A stretch of 64,000 nt of DNA from Palsa-1400 sp036501625 (GTDB lineage: Bacteria; Verrucomicrobiota; Verrucomicrobiia; Limisphaerales; Palsa-1400), in contig DASXZY010000041.1 of assembly GCA_036501625.1 (NCBI GenBank), forward strand, positions 62,001 through 126,000, written 5' to 3'. The notes beneath the pieces are model-generated. The model was not told the origin of the DNA, searched no databases, and saw only the letters and a list, made by a program, of their open reading frames with translations. Positions 43,814 through 51,011 of this stretch are shown here, piece by piece (position 1 is the stretch's first letter; every line of letters begins with the position of its first letter). The translations under genes were made by a program, and so were the position numbers.

Positions 43814-44341
43814 TCAAATAATCAAGTAATCCGCCGGCAGGCCCGAGCGCGGCGGGGTAAATTGGGCGGTCTCGATCCACTTGGACCGGGTTGATTGCAG
43901 GCGGCTGATGAGGATGCGGGACAGGCGCTTGAAAAGTTCGTAGCCAAAATCGTGGTTCCGGTCGCATTCCTGCAATAGCCGGCTGCCAAAGAAAAAGATC
44001 GTTTCGGTGCGCTCCTCGGACATGGCGTTGAGCGGCCAGTAATACGGCGGAAAAAGCCACGACCAACCCAGCACGTCTCCCGCGCCGATGGTTTGCACGC
44101 GCAACGGCGAGCGCGCGCCGGGCGTCTCCAGGCCAATCTTCCCCCGGATGACGAGGTAAAAGCAATTGGCCGGCTCGCCGGTCTCCACCACCAGAGTGCC
44201 CGGCTCGAAAGTCGCTTGCATGGAGCATTCCGCCAAAATGTGGCGGTCTCGTTCCCCCATTCCCTGGAAAAGAGGATGGTCAGGCAACTCCCCAGAGGTA
44301 AAGGCAAACTTCGCTTTGGTTGCCATCAGGCTGTCATTCAT
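43814..44341 (-). CDS. Stand-alone cyclic-nucleotide-binding domain protein (no DNA-binding domain)
   Basis: A 175-residue protein. Residues 20-135 form a cNMP-binding beta-roll (HPLFQGMGERDRHILAECSM, GTLVVETGEPANCFYLVIRG, and GAGDVLGWSWLF). The typical Crp phosphate-binding R-S/T-A is not seen. A C-helix follows (FGYELFKRLSRILISRLQST), then about 20 residues to the end, with no helix-turn-helix. It therefore cannot act as a Crp-type DNA-binding regulator by itself. The ATG at 44341 follows AAGGA with a six-base gap. It is divergent from hisF across 138 bases. Confidence 0.85.
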   Translation of the reverse strand: MNDSLMATKAKFAFTSGELPDHPLFQGMGERDRHILAECSMQATFEPGTLVVETGEPANCFYLVIRGKIGLETPGARSPLRVQTIGAGDVLGWSWLFPPYYWPLNAMSEERTETIFFFGSRLLQECDRNHDFGYELFKRLSRILISRLQSTRSKWIETAQFTPPRSGLPADYLII

Positions 44342-44427
44342 GTTTTGTCCTTACAAAGTGGGCGATAAAGCGAGAATGGCGCCAATTTCACCTTTGCGAA
44401 AAAGGGATGGTATTTTCCTCTCCTACT

Positions 44428-44473
44428 CTTAATCCTCTCGCAGATTAGAATTAGAGGTAAGATTAGGACTAAG
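44428..44473. promoter_or_regulatory. Imperfect inverted repeat with ATTAG repeats just upstream of hisF
   Basis: CTTAATCCT at 44428-44436 pairs with AGGACTAAG at 44465-44473, with one mismatch. Between them lie CCTCT/AGAGG and several ATTAG units. The element ends six bases before the hisF ATG, so it could be an operator or a leader hairpin covering the ribosome-binding site. Confidence 0.35.
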
Positions 44474-44479
44474 AAACAT

Positions 44480-45253
44480 ATGCTCGCAAAACGTGTCATT
44501 CCGTGCCTCGATGTTCATGACGGCAAAGTCACCCGCGGCGTCCAATTTGGCCGCGCGGAAGCCGGCGAACTGCGCGCCGTCGGCGACCCCGTCGATCTGG
44601 CCATGCGCTACAACGAACAGGGCGCCGACGAAATGGTCTTCTTCGACATTACCGCCAGCGCCCACGGGCGCGCCACCATGATCGATGTCATCGAGCGCGC
44701 GGCCGACCAATGTTTCATGCCCCTCACCGTCGGCGGCGGGTTGCATTCGGTCGAGGACATGCACGCCATGCTGCGCGCGGGTGCGGACAAAACGAGCATC
44801 AACTCCTCCGCCTTGGCCAACCCCGATCTCATTCGCCAGGGCGCGGAAAAATTCGGCAGCCAGTGCATTGTTGTCTCCATCGACGCCCGGAAAGTCGCGC
44901 CGGGCCGGTGGGAAGTTTTCTCCCACGGCGGGCGCAAAACGACCGGGCGCGAGGCCGTTGCCTGGGCCAAGGAGGCGGTCGCGCTGGGCGCGGGCGAAAT
45001 CGTGCTCAACAGCATCGATGCTGACGGCACCAAGGCGGGATTTGATTTGGAAATCACGCGGCGCATCAGCGAATCGGTCGGCGTGCCGGTGGTGGCCAGC
45101 GGAGGCGCGGGCCGGCTGGAACACATGGCCGAGGTGTTGCTGGAGGGCAAGGCCGACGCCGTGCTGGCGGCGAGCATCTTTCACTTCGGCGAATACACGG
45201 TGGCGGACGTCAAAAGGCATCTCGCCTCGCGCGGCATTCCGGTGCGGCTTTAA
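44480..45253 (+). CDS. hisF: Imidazole glycerol phosphate synthase subunit HisF
   Basis: A 257-residue (beta/alpha)8 cyclase subunit of histidine biosynthesis. With HisH it converts PRFAR and glutamine-derived ammonia into IGP and AICAR. The catalytic Asp residues are present in CLDVHDGKV near the start and in VSIDARK; LTVGGGLHS and VPVVASGGAGRLEHM give the phosphate-binding loops. Length is normal for the family. No other his gene is in the window. The next gene starts nine bases downstream. Confidence 0.96.
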   Translation: MLAKRVIPCLDVHDGKVTRGVQFGRAEAGELRAVGDPVDLAMRYNEQGADEMVFFDITASAHGRATMIDVIERAADQCFMPLTVGGGLHSVEDMHAMLRAGADKTSINSSALANPDLIRQGAEKFGSQCIVVSIDARKVAPGRWEVFSHGGRKTTGREAVAWAKEAVALGAGEIVLNSIDADGTKAGFDLEITRRISESVGVPVVASGGAGRLEHMAEVLLEGKADAVLAASIFHFGEYTVADVKRHLASRGIPVRL

Positions 45254-45262
45254 TTTGTTTGT

Positions 45263-46954
45263 ATGACACATTCACGCTGGCTTCCGTTTGTACTATTGAC
45301 TTGCTCCAATGTCTTCATGACCTTCGCCTGGTACGGGCACTTGAAATTCAAGAACCGCCCGCTCTGGGAGGTCGTGGTCGTCAGTTGGGGCATCGCGTTC
45401 TTCGAGTATCTCCTCCAGGTCCCGGCCAACCGCTGGGGCAGCAACGTCTATGCGCCCGCCCAGCTCAAGGTAGCGCAGGAAATCATTACGCTGACGGTCT
45501 TCAGCGTTTTCGCCGTCTTCTATCTCGGCATGGCCATCAAATGGAATCATGTGGCCGCCTTCGCCTGCATCGTCGCGGCCGCCTGCTTCATTTTCCTGCC
45601 GAACGCCTCTTCAGCTCAGGAAACCCAGCCCGCGGCCGAACCGACCGCGTTCCAGCCGAAACTGGCCGAGGCCGCGTTCGACCAACTCTGGGACGCGTTT
45701 GACCAAAGTTACGCCATGTTCACCATCCGGCCGGAAGTCGATTGGGCGAAGCTGCGCGAGCAACACCGGCCCAAAATGTTAAACTGCAAATCCGCCGAAG
45801 AATGCGCCCTTGCCTGCGCCGACATGCTCCAGAACTTGCACGATTTGCATGTCTGGCTGACGCTGGCGGGCGTGCCCGTGCCCGTCTATTCGAGGCCAAG
45901 GCCAGACAACGCGAATCCCCACGCCTGCAAATCCATCCTCGGCGGCATCCCCAAGGAGACGGGACGCATCATTTGGGCCGTGACGCAGAATCACATTGGC
46001 TTCATCGCCATCTTCGGATGGGACGATGATACCGTCCCGGCCCAATGCGCCGAGGCTTTGGAAAAAATGCGCGACACGCGGGGATTGATTGTTGACGTCC
46101 GCTTGAATGGCGGCGGCAGCGACAAATTGGCCGAACAATTCGCCGCCAGGTTCGTCGAGAAGAATTTCACCTACGCCTACAGCCAGTTCCGCAACGGCCC
46201 CAGCCACACGGACTTGACGGAGAAATACCCGCGCGTCATCAAGCCCGGCGGCCCGTGGCGCTATGACCGCCCAGTCATCCTGCTCATCGGGCAGAAATGC
46301 TTGAGCAGCGACGAATCGTTTGTCGGCATGATGACGGGCGATCCGCTGGTCACGACCATGGGCGATCACACCGGCGGTTCCAGCGGCAATCCCAAAATCA
46401 TCAAGCTCCCGCTCGATATGACTGTGAGCGTCCCGCAATGGATTGATTACCTGCCGGATGGCACGCTGCTGGACGGGCATGGTTTCCAGCCGCAAATTCC
46501 TTTCACGCCCGCGCCCGGTGCGTTTTTAGGAGAACGCGACGATCTGCTGACTGCCGCGCTGGAGCGGCTCGCTCAGCAACCTCTGCCGGGCATACCCATT
46601 GAAGGCCCCGCGTTCACCGGCTCCGCCCGCAAATCGCCGGAGATTGTCGAAATGAATCCCGCCAACGAGGCAGGGGATGTGGACCCGGCCCTGTCGGAAT
46701 TGCGCGTCACCTTTGATGTTCCGATGGGCGGCGGCATGTCCTGGTGCGGCGGCGGGCCAAATTTCCCCGAAGTGGCCGCCGGCGCGAAACCGCACTGGAG
46801 CGAAGACGGCAGGACATGCGTGCTGCCAGTCAAACTAAAACCAGGCCGGAGCTATAATCTGGGCCTCAACAGCGCGTCGTTCCACAACTTCCGCAGCGCA
46901 AAAGGCGTGCCGCTGGCGCCGGTGGCATACTCTTTCAGAACCCGGCAGCCTTGA
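45263..46954 (+). CDS. DUF486 (DMT-like) membrane domain fused to an S41 C-terminal-processing protease
   Basis: A 563-residue fusion. Residues 1-112 are a nearly complete DUF486 domain of four hydrophobic segments, with the family hallmarks SNVFMTFAWYGHLKFKNRPL, SWGIAFFEYLLQVPANRWGS and QLKVAQEIITLTVFSVFAV. The fourth segment ends as a signal-peptide-like FIFLPNASSAQ. From residue 125 a TSPc/S41 protease follows, with LIVDVRLNGGGSDKLA, a nucleophile region KCLSSDESFVGMM (candidate Ser codon at 46304), and GDHTGGSSG. A C-terminal Ig-like domain ends at residue 563. The protease should face the periplasm if the fourth helix crosses outward. DUF486 proteins normally stop at about 115 residues. 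Confidence 0.85.
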   Translation: MTHSRWLPFVLLTCSNVFMTFAWYGHLKFKNRPLWEVVVVSWGIAFFEYLLQVPANRWGSNVYAPAQLKVAQEIITLTVFSVFAVFYLGMAIKWNHVAAFACIVAAACFIFLPNASSAQETQPAAEPTAFQPKLAEAAFDQLWDAFDQSYAMFTIRPEVDWAKLREQHRPKMLNCKSAEECALACADMLQNLHDLHVWLTLAGVPVPVYSRPRPDNANPHACKSILGGIPKETGRIIWAVTQNHIGFIAIFGWDDDTVPAQCAEALEKMRDTRGLIVDVRLNGGGSDKLAEQFAARFVEKNFTYAYSQFRNGPSHTDLTEKYPRVIKPGGPWRYDRPVILLIGQKCLSSDESFVGMMTGDPLVTTMGDHTGGSSGNPKIIKLPLDMTVSVPQWIDYLPDGTLLDGHGFQPQIPFTPAPGAFLGERDDLLTAALERLAQQPLPGIPIEGPAFTGSARKSPEIVEMNPANEAGDVDPALSELRVTFDVPMGGGMSWCGGGPNFPEVAAGAKPHWSEDGRTCVLPVKLKPGRSYNLGLNSASFHNFRSAKGVPLAPVAYSFRTRQP

Positions 46955-46958
46955 CGAT

Positions 46959-48197
46959 TCAGCCGATGGAATTCTCCAGGCACACCTTGCGATAAATCCA
47001 CGCCAGCGGTTTCATCGTGCGCGGCAGCCGTTCGTCGCTGAAATCGACGCCGAGCAACCCGAACTTTTTGTCGTAGCCAAATTGCCACTCGAAATTGTCC
47101 AGCAGCGACCAGTAATAGAACCCGCGCACATCCACGCCGCCGGCGATGGTCCGGTGCAGCGCGGCCAGATTCTCCTTCAAATCGCGCTCGCGAAAAGCCT
47201 CGTCGCTGGAGGAGCAGCCGTGCTCGGTCAAGTAAATCGGCAGGCCGCTGACGCGATGCAACTCGTTCAGCGCCACTTCGAGGCCGGCCGGATGGCGCTC
47301 CAGCATATCGTCGCACTCGACGCCCAGGCGCCCCAGTTCTTCGCGGCTGTAACCGTTGGTGGGGACCAGCGGCTGGAGGCGGCGGAAACGAATGCGCCCG
47401 TAATAGTTGACGCCGAGGAACGTCGAAGCCGACTTCCGTTCGCCGCCGAGAAAGCATTGAACGACATAATGGTTTAAAAGCCGGTGGGTCAGCCGGGCCA
47501 TCATCGCGTCCCAGGGCGAGGTTCGCGAGTAGGGAATGAAAAAAGTCCAGTTTTTGGAAAAGCCCGCTTCCACTTTCCCCAGCGCGCTGCCTGCCTGGCG
47601 AATCATGCGGCACACTTGTTCGTGCGCGATGCCCATGTTCCTCACCACCGCGCGGAACGAATCCACGCGCCATTTTTGCAAGGGCGGAAACTCGCCGATC
47701 AAATACCCGCAGCACCCGTAGGTATCCGGCTCGTTAAACGTGTTCCAAAAGCGGACGTGCTCGCGCAGCGCTTCCACGAGCTTCGTGGCGAAATCGACAA
47801 ACGCCGGGATGGCCTCGGCGTTGGTCCAGCCGCCGGCGGCGTTGATCCACGGCGGATTGGAAAAATGATGCAGCACCACCATCGGCGCGATGCCCGCCTT
47901 GTTTAAGCGGTCCAATTGGTCCCGGTAGCGCGCCAGTTCCACCTCGTTCAAGGGCGCGCGCGGGGCGGATTGCAGGCGCGACCATTCAATGCCCATCCGG
48001 TAGGCGTTGACGCCAAGTTGCCGCATCCACTCGACGTCCTCGGCGTAGCGATGGTAGCTGTCGCAGGCAATGCGGCAATTGCGACCGTCCCGCGCCACGA
48101 AGTCCGTCCATTCATTCTGAATATGGCCCTCGATCTGCGTGGTGGAAGTGGCCGTGCCCCACAGGAATCGATCGGGAAACTTCAACACAGGACTCAC
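46959..48197 (-). CDS. GH1 family beta-glucosidase
   Basis: A 412-residue (beta/alpha)8 retaining glycosidase: FPDRFLWGTATSTTQIEGHI at the start, acid/base Glu in WNTFNEPDT, and nucleophile Glu in IYLTEHGCSS, where the common TENG reads TEHG. It lacks a signal peptide. The GTG at 48197 overlaps the stop of the glycosyltransferase upstream (GTGA); a longer frame to 48296 is a shadow of that gene. It may trim or recycle the glycoside made by its neighbour. Confidence 0.9.
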   Translation of the reverse strand: MSPVLKFPDRFLWGTATSTTQIEGHIQNEWTDFVARDGRNCRIACDSYHRYAEDVEWMRQLGVNAYRMGIEWSRLQSAPRAPLNEVELARYRDQLDRLNKAGIAPMVVLHHFSNPPWINAAGGWTNAEAIPAFVDFATKLVEALREHVRFWNTFNEPDTYGCCGYLIGEFPPLQKWRVDSFRAVVRNMGIAHEQVCRMIRQAGSALGKVEAGFSKNWTFFIPYSRTSPWDAMMARLTHRLLNHYVVQCFLGGERKSASTFLGVNYYGRIRFRRLQPLVPTNGYSREELGRLGVECDDMLERHPAGLEVALNELHRVSGLPIYLTEHGCSSSDEAFRERDLKENLAALHRTIAGGVDVRGFYYWSLLDNFEWQFGYDKKFGLLGVDFSDERLPRTMKPLAWIYRKVCLENSIG

Positions 48198-49315
48198 GCC
48201 GCTTTTGGGGCCTCGCAATGATGACAGACTTCCTGCGCCGGGGCCGCGGCCCGCTCCAGCGCTTCGAGCAGAATCGAATTGGCCCGGCCAAGCCATGCGC
48301 GGTAATTGGCATTGTCCAATCGTTCCGGCAATTCCGAAAGGCGGTCCAAGTTGAAACTGGAGTCCGCCACGCCAATTCCGATGCGCGTGGCGTCAATGGC
48401 ATTGATTTGCTGCTCGACATGGTTCTCGACAGGCACCAAGAACAGCGGTTTGCCAAACCAGGCCGCCTCAGCCAGAGACTCAAAGCCGGCCGTGCAGGCG
48501 ACGGCCCGGCATTCGGCCATCATGCGCAAGAATTTTTCGCCATCCAGGCGGTGAAACGTGAGCGTGCCGTCGTAACGAAATTCCGGCGGAGCATCCGGCT
48601 TGTCATAAAAACAATGGAGGGCGGTTCCCGGATTCTTGTTGTGCCACGCGATGATTTGCCCGGCGTAACCGTGGTTGAGCAAATAGACCAGGATGAATTT
48701 GCCGTCCGGATTGGCCTGCAAGTCAAATACCTGGCGGCGCAGGATTGGCGGGGAGACAATCAGATTTTTGTCCGGCAAATCGGGCGCGGGATACAGCGAG
48801 AGCGCGACGCGCGTCGAAGCCGCGCCGACGAGGCGGACGTGCCATTTCATGACGAATTGCTGCGCGCGCCAGCCCGGCATGCGAACGTAGGACGGATGTT
48901 CGAGCATGAATTGGTGCGCGACCGCGACGACCGGCGGGCGATCGCGGCAGGTCAGCGCGTAAAATCCGGTCAGCGGCTCGAAGAAATTAATAATGACATC
49001 CGGCTCGCTCTCGCGCACCGCCGTTTTTAAGTCGCGCACGCCCCGCGCATAGGCGGGCAACTGCCGCGCGATGCCGGCCAGCGTGGCGGGCACGCTGACC
49101 TTTCGGTTGTTTTTGCAGGCGAAGTCAGGAGTCGTAATCTTGGTAATCGGCATCTTCATTGCCGATGCAAAGAACGGGGCGGCCGGCCGGTGCGGTCCCA
49201 CGCCGAGCGCCACTTTTACCACCTGATGTCCCGCTCTCTCCGCCATCTCCTTCACCGCTATCGCTTGCGTCATGTGCCCCCGGCCCTCGCCGAGGATGCT
49301 GAGCATTATTTTCAT
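48194..49315 (-). CDS. MurG/MGT-like GT-B glycosyltransferase
   Basis: A 373-residue enzyme. It starts with MKIMLSILGEGRGHMTQAIA, the glycine-rich acceptor loop of MurG/MGT-type transferases, and has ACTAGFESLAEAAWFGKPLF with VPVENHVEQQINA in the nucleotide-sugar-binding half. It probably glycosylates a lipid. It sits between the LpxH-like phosphatase, whose 3' end overlaps it by 191 bases in another frame, and the GH1 enzyme, with a GTGA overlap. The start at 49315 is firm because the conserved loop lies at residue 8-15. Confidence 0.85.
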   Translation of the reverse strand: MKIMLSILGEGRGHMTQAIAVKEMAERAGHQVVKVALGVGPHRPAAPFFASAMKMPITKITTPDFACKNNRKVSVPATLAGIARQLPAYARGVRDLKTAVRESEPDVIINFFEPLTGFYALTCRDRPPVVAVAHQFMLEHPSYVRMPGWRAQQFVMKWHVRLVGAASTRVALSLYPAPDLPDKNLIVSPPILRRQVFDLQANPDGKFILVYLLNHGYAGQIIAWHNKNPGTALHCFYDKPDAPPEFRYDGTLTFHRLDGEKFLRMMAECRAVACTAGFESLAEAAWFGKPLFLVPVENHVEQQINAIDATRIGIGVADSSFNLDRLSELPERLDNANYRAWLGRANSILLEALERAAAPAQEVCHHCEAPKAA

Positions 49316-50072
49316 GGAAGTTTAATAAACGAATTGTCCCGTCGAAATCCTCCACCAGGGCCGTGCAGCTTTCCACCCAATCGCCGCAATTGAGATACAC
49401 GACGCCATCGGCCGGCCGGATTTCGGCGCGGTGGACGTGCCCGCAAATGACGCCATGCACATTTTGTTTGCGCGCCATTTGAATGATGGCCTCCTCGAAG
49501 TCAGTCACGTATTTCACCGCCTGTTTGGCCTTGTATTTCAGATAGGCCGCGATGGACCAGTAGCCAAAACCGAGGCTGCGCCGCAGGCGGTTGAAGTGCA
49601 GGTTGATGTCCAATATCCAATCGTACAATCGCGTCCCAACCCTGTCCAACAAACGGTTGAAGTGCATGATGCCGTCAAATTGGTGCCCGTGCAGGACGAG
49701 GTAACGCTTGCCATCGGCGGCCGTGTGGATCACTTCCCGCGCCAAGGTGACGCTGCCGAAATTCATATTGACGAATTGCTCCAGAAATTCGTCGTGGTTG
49801 CCCGTGATGTAAATGACCTGTGTCTCTTTGCGGCTTTTGCGCAGCAGTTTTTGGATCAGGACATTGTAGCGGTCCTCCCAATGCCATTTGGAGCGCAAGG
49901 CCCAGCCGTCGATGAAATCGCCGACGAGGTAAAGATACCGGCACTCGCACTGGCGCAAAAAATCGAGGAGGGCATCGACTTGGGCGTGCTTGGTTCCCAG
50001 ATGGATGTCGGAAATCCACACGGAGCGAAACCGCATTTTTTCCGGGCCGGCTGGTTCAGAGTTTGAGATCAT
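49125..50072 (-). CDS. UDP-2,3-diacylglucosamine pyrophosphatase-like metallophosphatase (LpxH family)
   Basis: A 315-residue calcineurin-like phosphoesterase with all metal motifs: SDIHLG, GDFIDGW, TGNHDE, VLHGHQFD and CGHVHRAE. It resembles the LpxH2-type enzymes that hydrolyse UDP-diacylglucosamine in lipid A synthesis, but that substrate is not proven by sequence. The ATG at 50072 was chosen on length and an upstream AAGG. The last 55 or so residues are Gly/Ser/Asp-rich, have no family resemblance, and are read through the start of the next gene in another frame, so the original stop was probably lost. It is divergent from fabI across 168 bases. Confidence 0.85.
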   Translation of the reverse strand: MISNSEPAGPEKMRFRSVWISDIHLGTKHAQVDALLDFLRQCECRYLYLVGDFIDGWALRSKWHWEDRYNVLIQKLLRKSRKETQVIYITGNHDEFLEQFVNMNFGSVTLAREVIHTAADGKRYLVLHGHQFDGIMHFNRLLDRVGTRLYDWILDINLHFNRLRRSLGFGYWSIAAYLKYKAKQAVKYVTDFEEAIIQMARKQNVHGVICGHVHRAEIRPADGVVYLNCGDWVESCTALVEDFDGTIRLLNFHENNAQHPRRGPGAHDASDSGEGDGGESGTSGGKSGARRGTAPAGRPVLCIGNEDADYQDYDS

Positions 50073-50240
50073 CAATTGGCCTTGTTGTTGGTTCACTCTC
50101 AATGCTTTGGGCCGGCGCTTCAACCTGAATAATGCCCTGTGAGCAAGATATTGCATGGCCGTAACGCCCTCGTGACGCGGCTGTCACACAACGTTTTTCC
50201 TTTGACTTGCCTGGCGGCTGGTTTCTCAATCAAAGGCATT

Positions 50241-51011
50241 ATGTCATCGTTAGCTGGCAAAATCGGATTAGTCGTTGGCGTGGCCAATAAACGTTCCATC
50301 GCGTGGGCCATCGCCCAGGCCTGGCACAAGGCGGGGGCCGCGCTGGCCTTCACCTACCAGGGCGAACGCCTCAAGGAAAACGTCGAAGAACTCACCAGCG
50401 CCTTTGGGCCCGACACGCTGCTGGCGCCTTGCGACGTCGCGCGCGACGAGGAAATCTCCCGCGCCGTGGCCGCCGTGCGTGAGAAACACGGCAAACTGCA
50501 CATGCTGCTGCACTCCGTCGCTTTCGCGCCGCGCGAGGCGCTGGAAGGAGATTTTTTGGGAACCTCCCGTGAAGCCTTTCGTGTGGCGCACGATATCAGC
50601 GCTTATTCGCTCGTCGCGCTCGCCCGCGAGACCGCGCCGCTGATGACTGAAGGAGGCAGCATCCTCTCCATGACCTACTATGGCTCGCAGAAAGTGGTGC
50701 AGCGCTACAACGTCATGGGCGTGGCCAAGGCTTCGCTGGAGGCGAGCACGCGCTATCTGGCGCACGACCTCGGCCCGCGAAAAATTCGTGTCAACTGCAT
50801 CAGCGCCGGCCCCGTCAATACGCTGGCGGCGCGAGGCATTGCCGGATTTTCCGAAATGCTCAAGCATTACGAATCGCACGCGCCGCTCAAGCGCAACGTG
50901 ACGCCGGAAGAACTGGGCGCAACCGGCGTCTTTCTGGCCAGCGACGGCGCGGCCGCCATCACCGGCCAGGTGCTTTACGTCGATTGCGGGTTCGAGATCA
51001 TGGGGATGTGA
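50241..51011 (+). CDS. fabI: Enoyl-[acyl-carrier-protein] reductase (NADH) FabI
   Basis: A 256-residue SDR enzyme that completes each cycle of fatty-acid elongation. It has the FabI cofactor motif VGVANKRSIAWAIA, the catalytic Y-x6-K (YNVMGVAK) and SAGPVNTLAARGI in the substrate loop. The ATG at 50241 follows AAAGG with a four-base gap; a longer frame to 50139 has no family resemblance. The gene overlaps the following hydrolase start (GTGA), which is odd company for a housekeeping enzyme. Confidence 0.96.
   Translation: MSSLAGKIGLVVGVANKRSIAWAIAQAWHKAGAALAFTYQGERLKENVEELTSAFGPDTLLAPCDVARDEEISRAVAAVREKHGKLHMLLHSVAFAPREALEGDFLGTSREAFRVAHDISAYSLVALARETAPLMTEGGSILSMTYYGSQKVVQRYNVMGVAKASLEASTRYLAHDLGPRKIRVNCISAGPVNTLAARGIAGFSEMLKHYESHAPLKRNVTPEELGATGVFLASDGAAAITGQVLYVDCGFEIMGM

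Noticed and set aside
43694..43894. 66-codon plus-strand frame starting MIDINKDSPEL
   Set aside because: It has no clear ribosome-binding site, overlaps the cNMP-binding gene by 81 bases on the other strand, and ends in low-complexity residues. The first 45 residues look somewhat protein-like, so a real small gene is not excluded.
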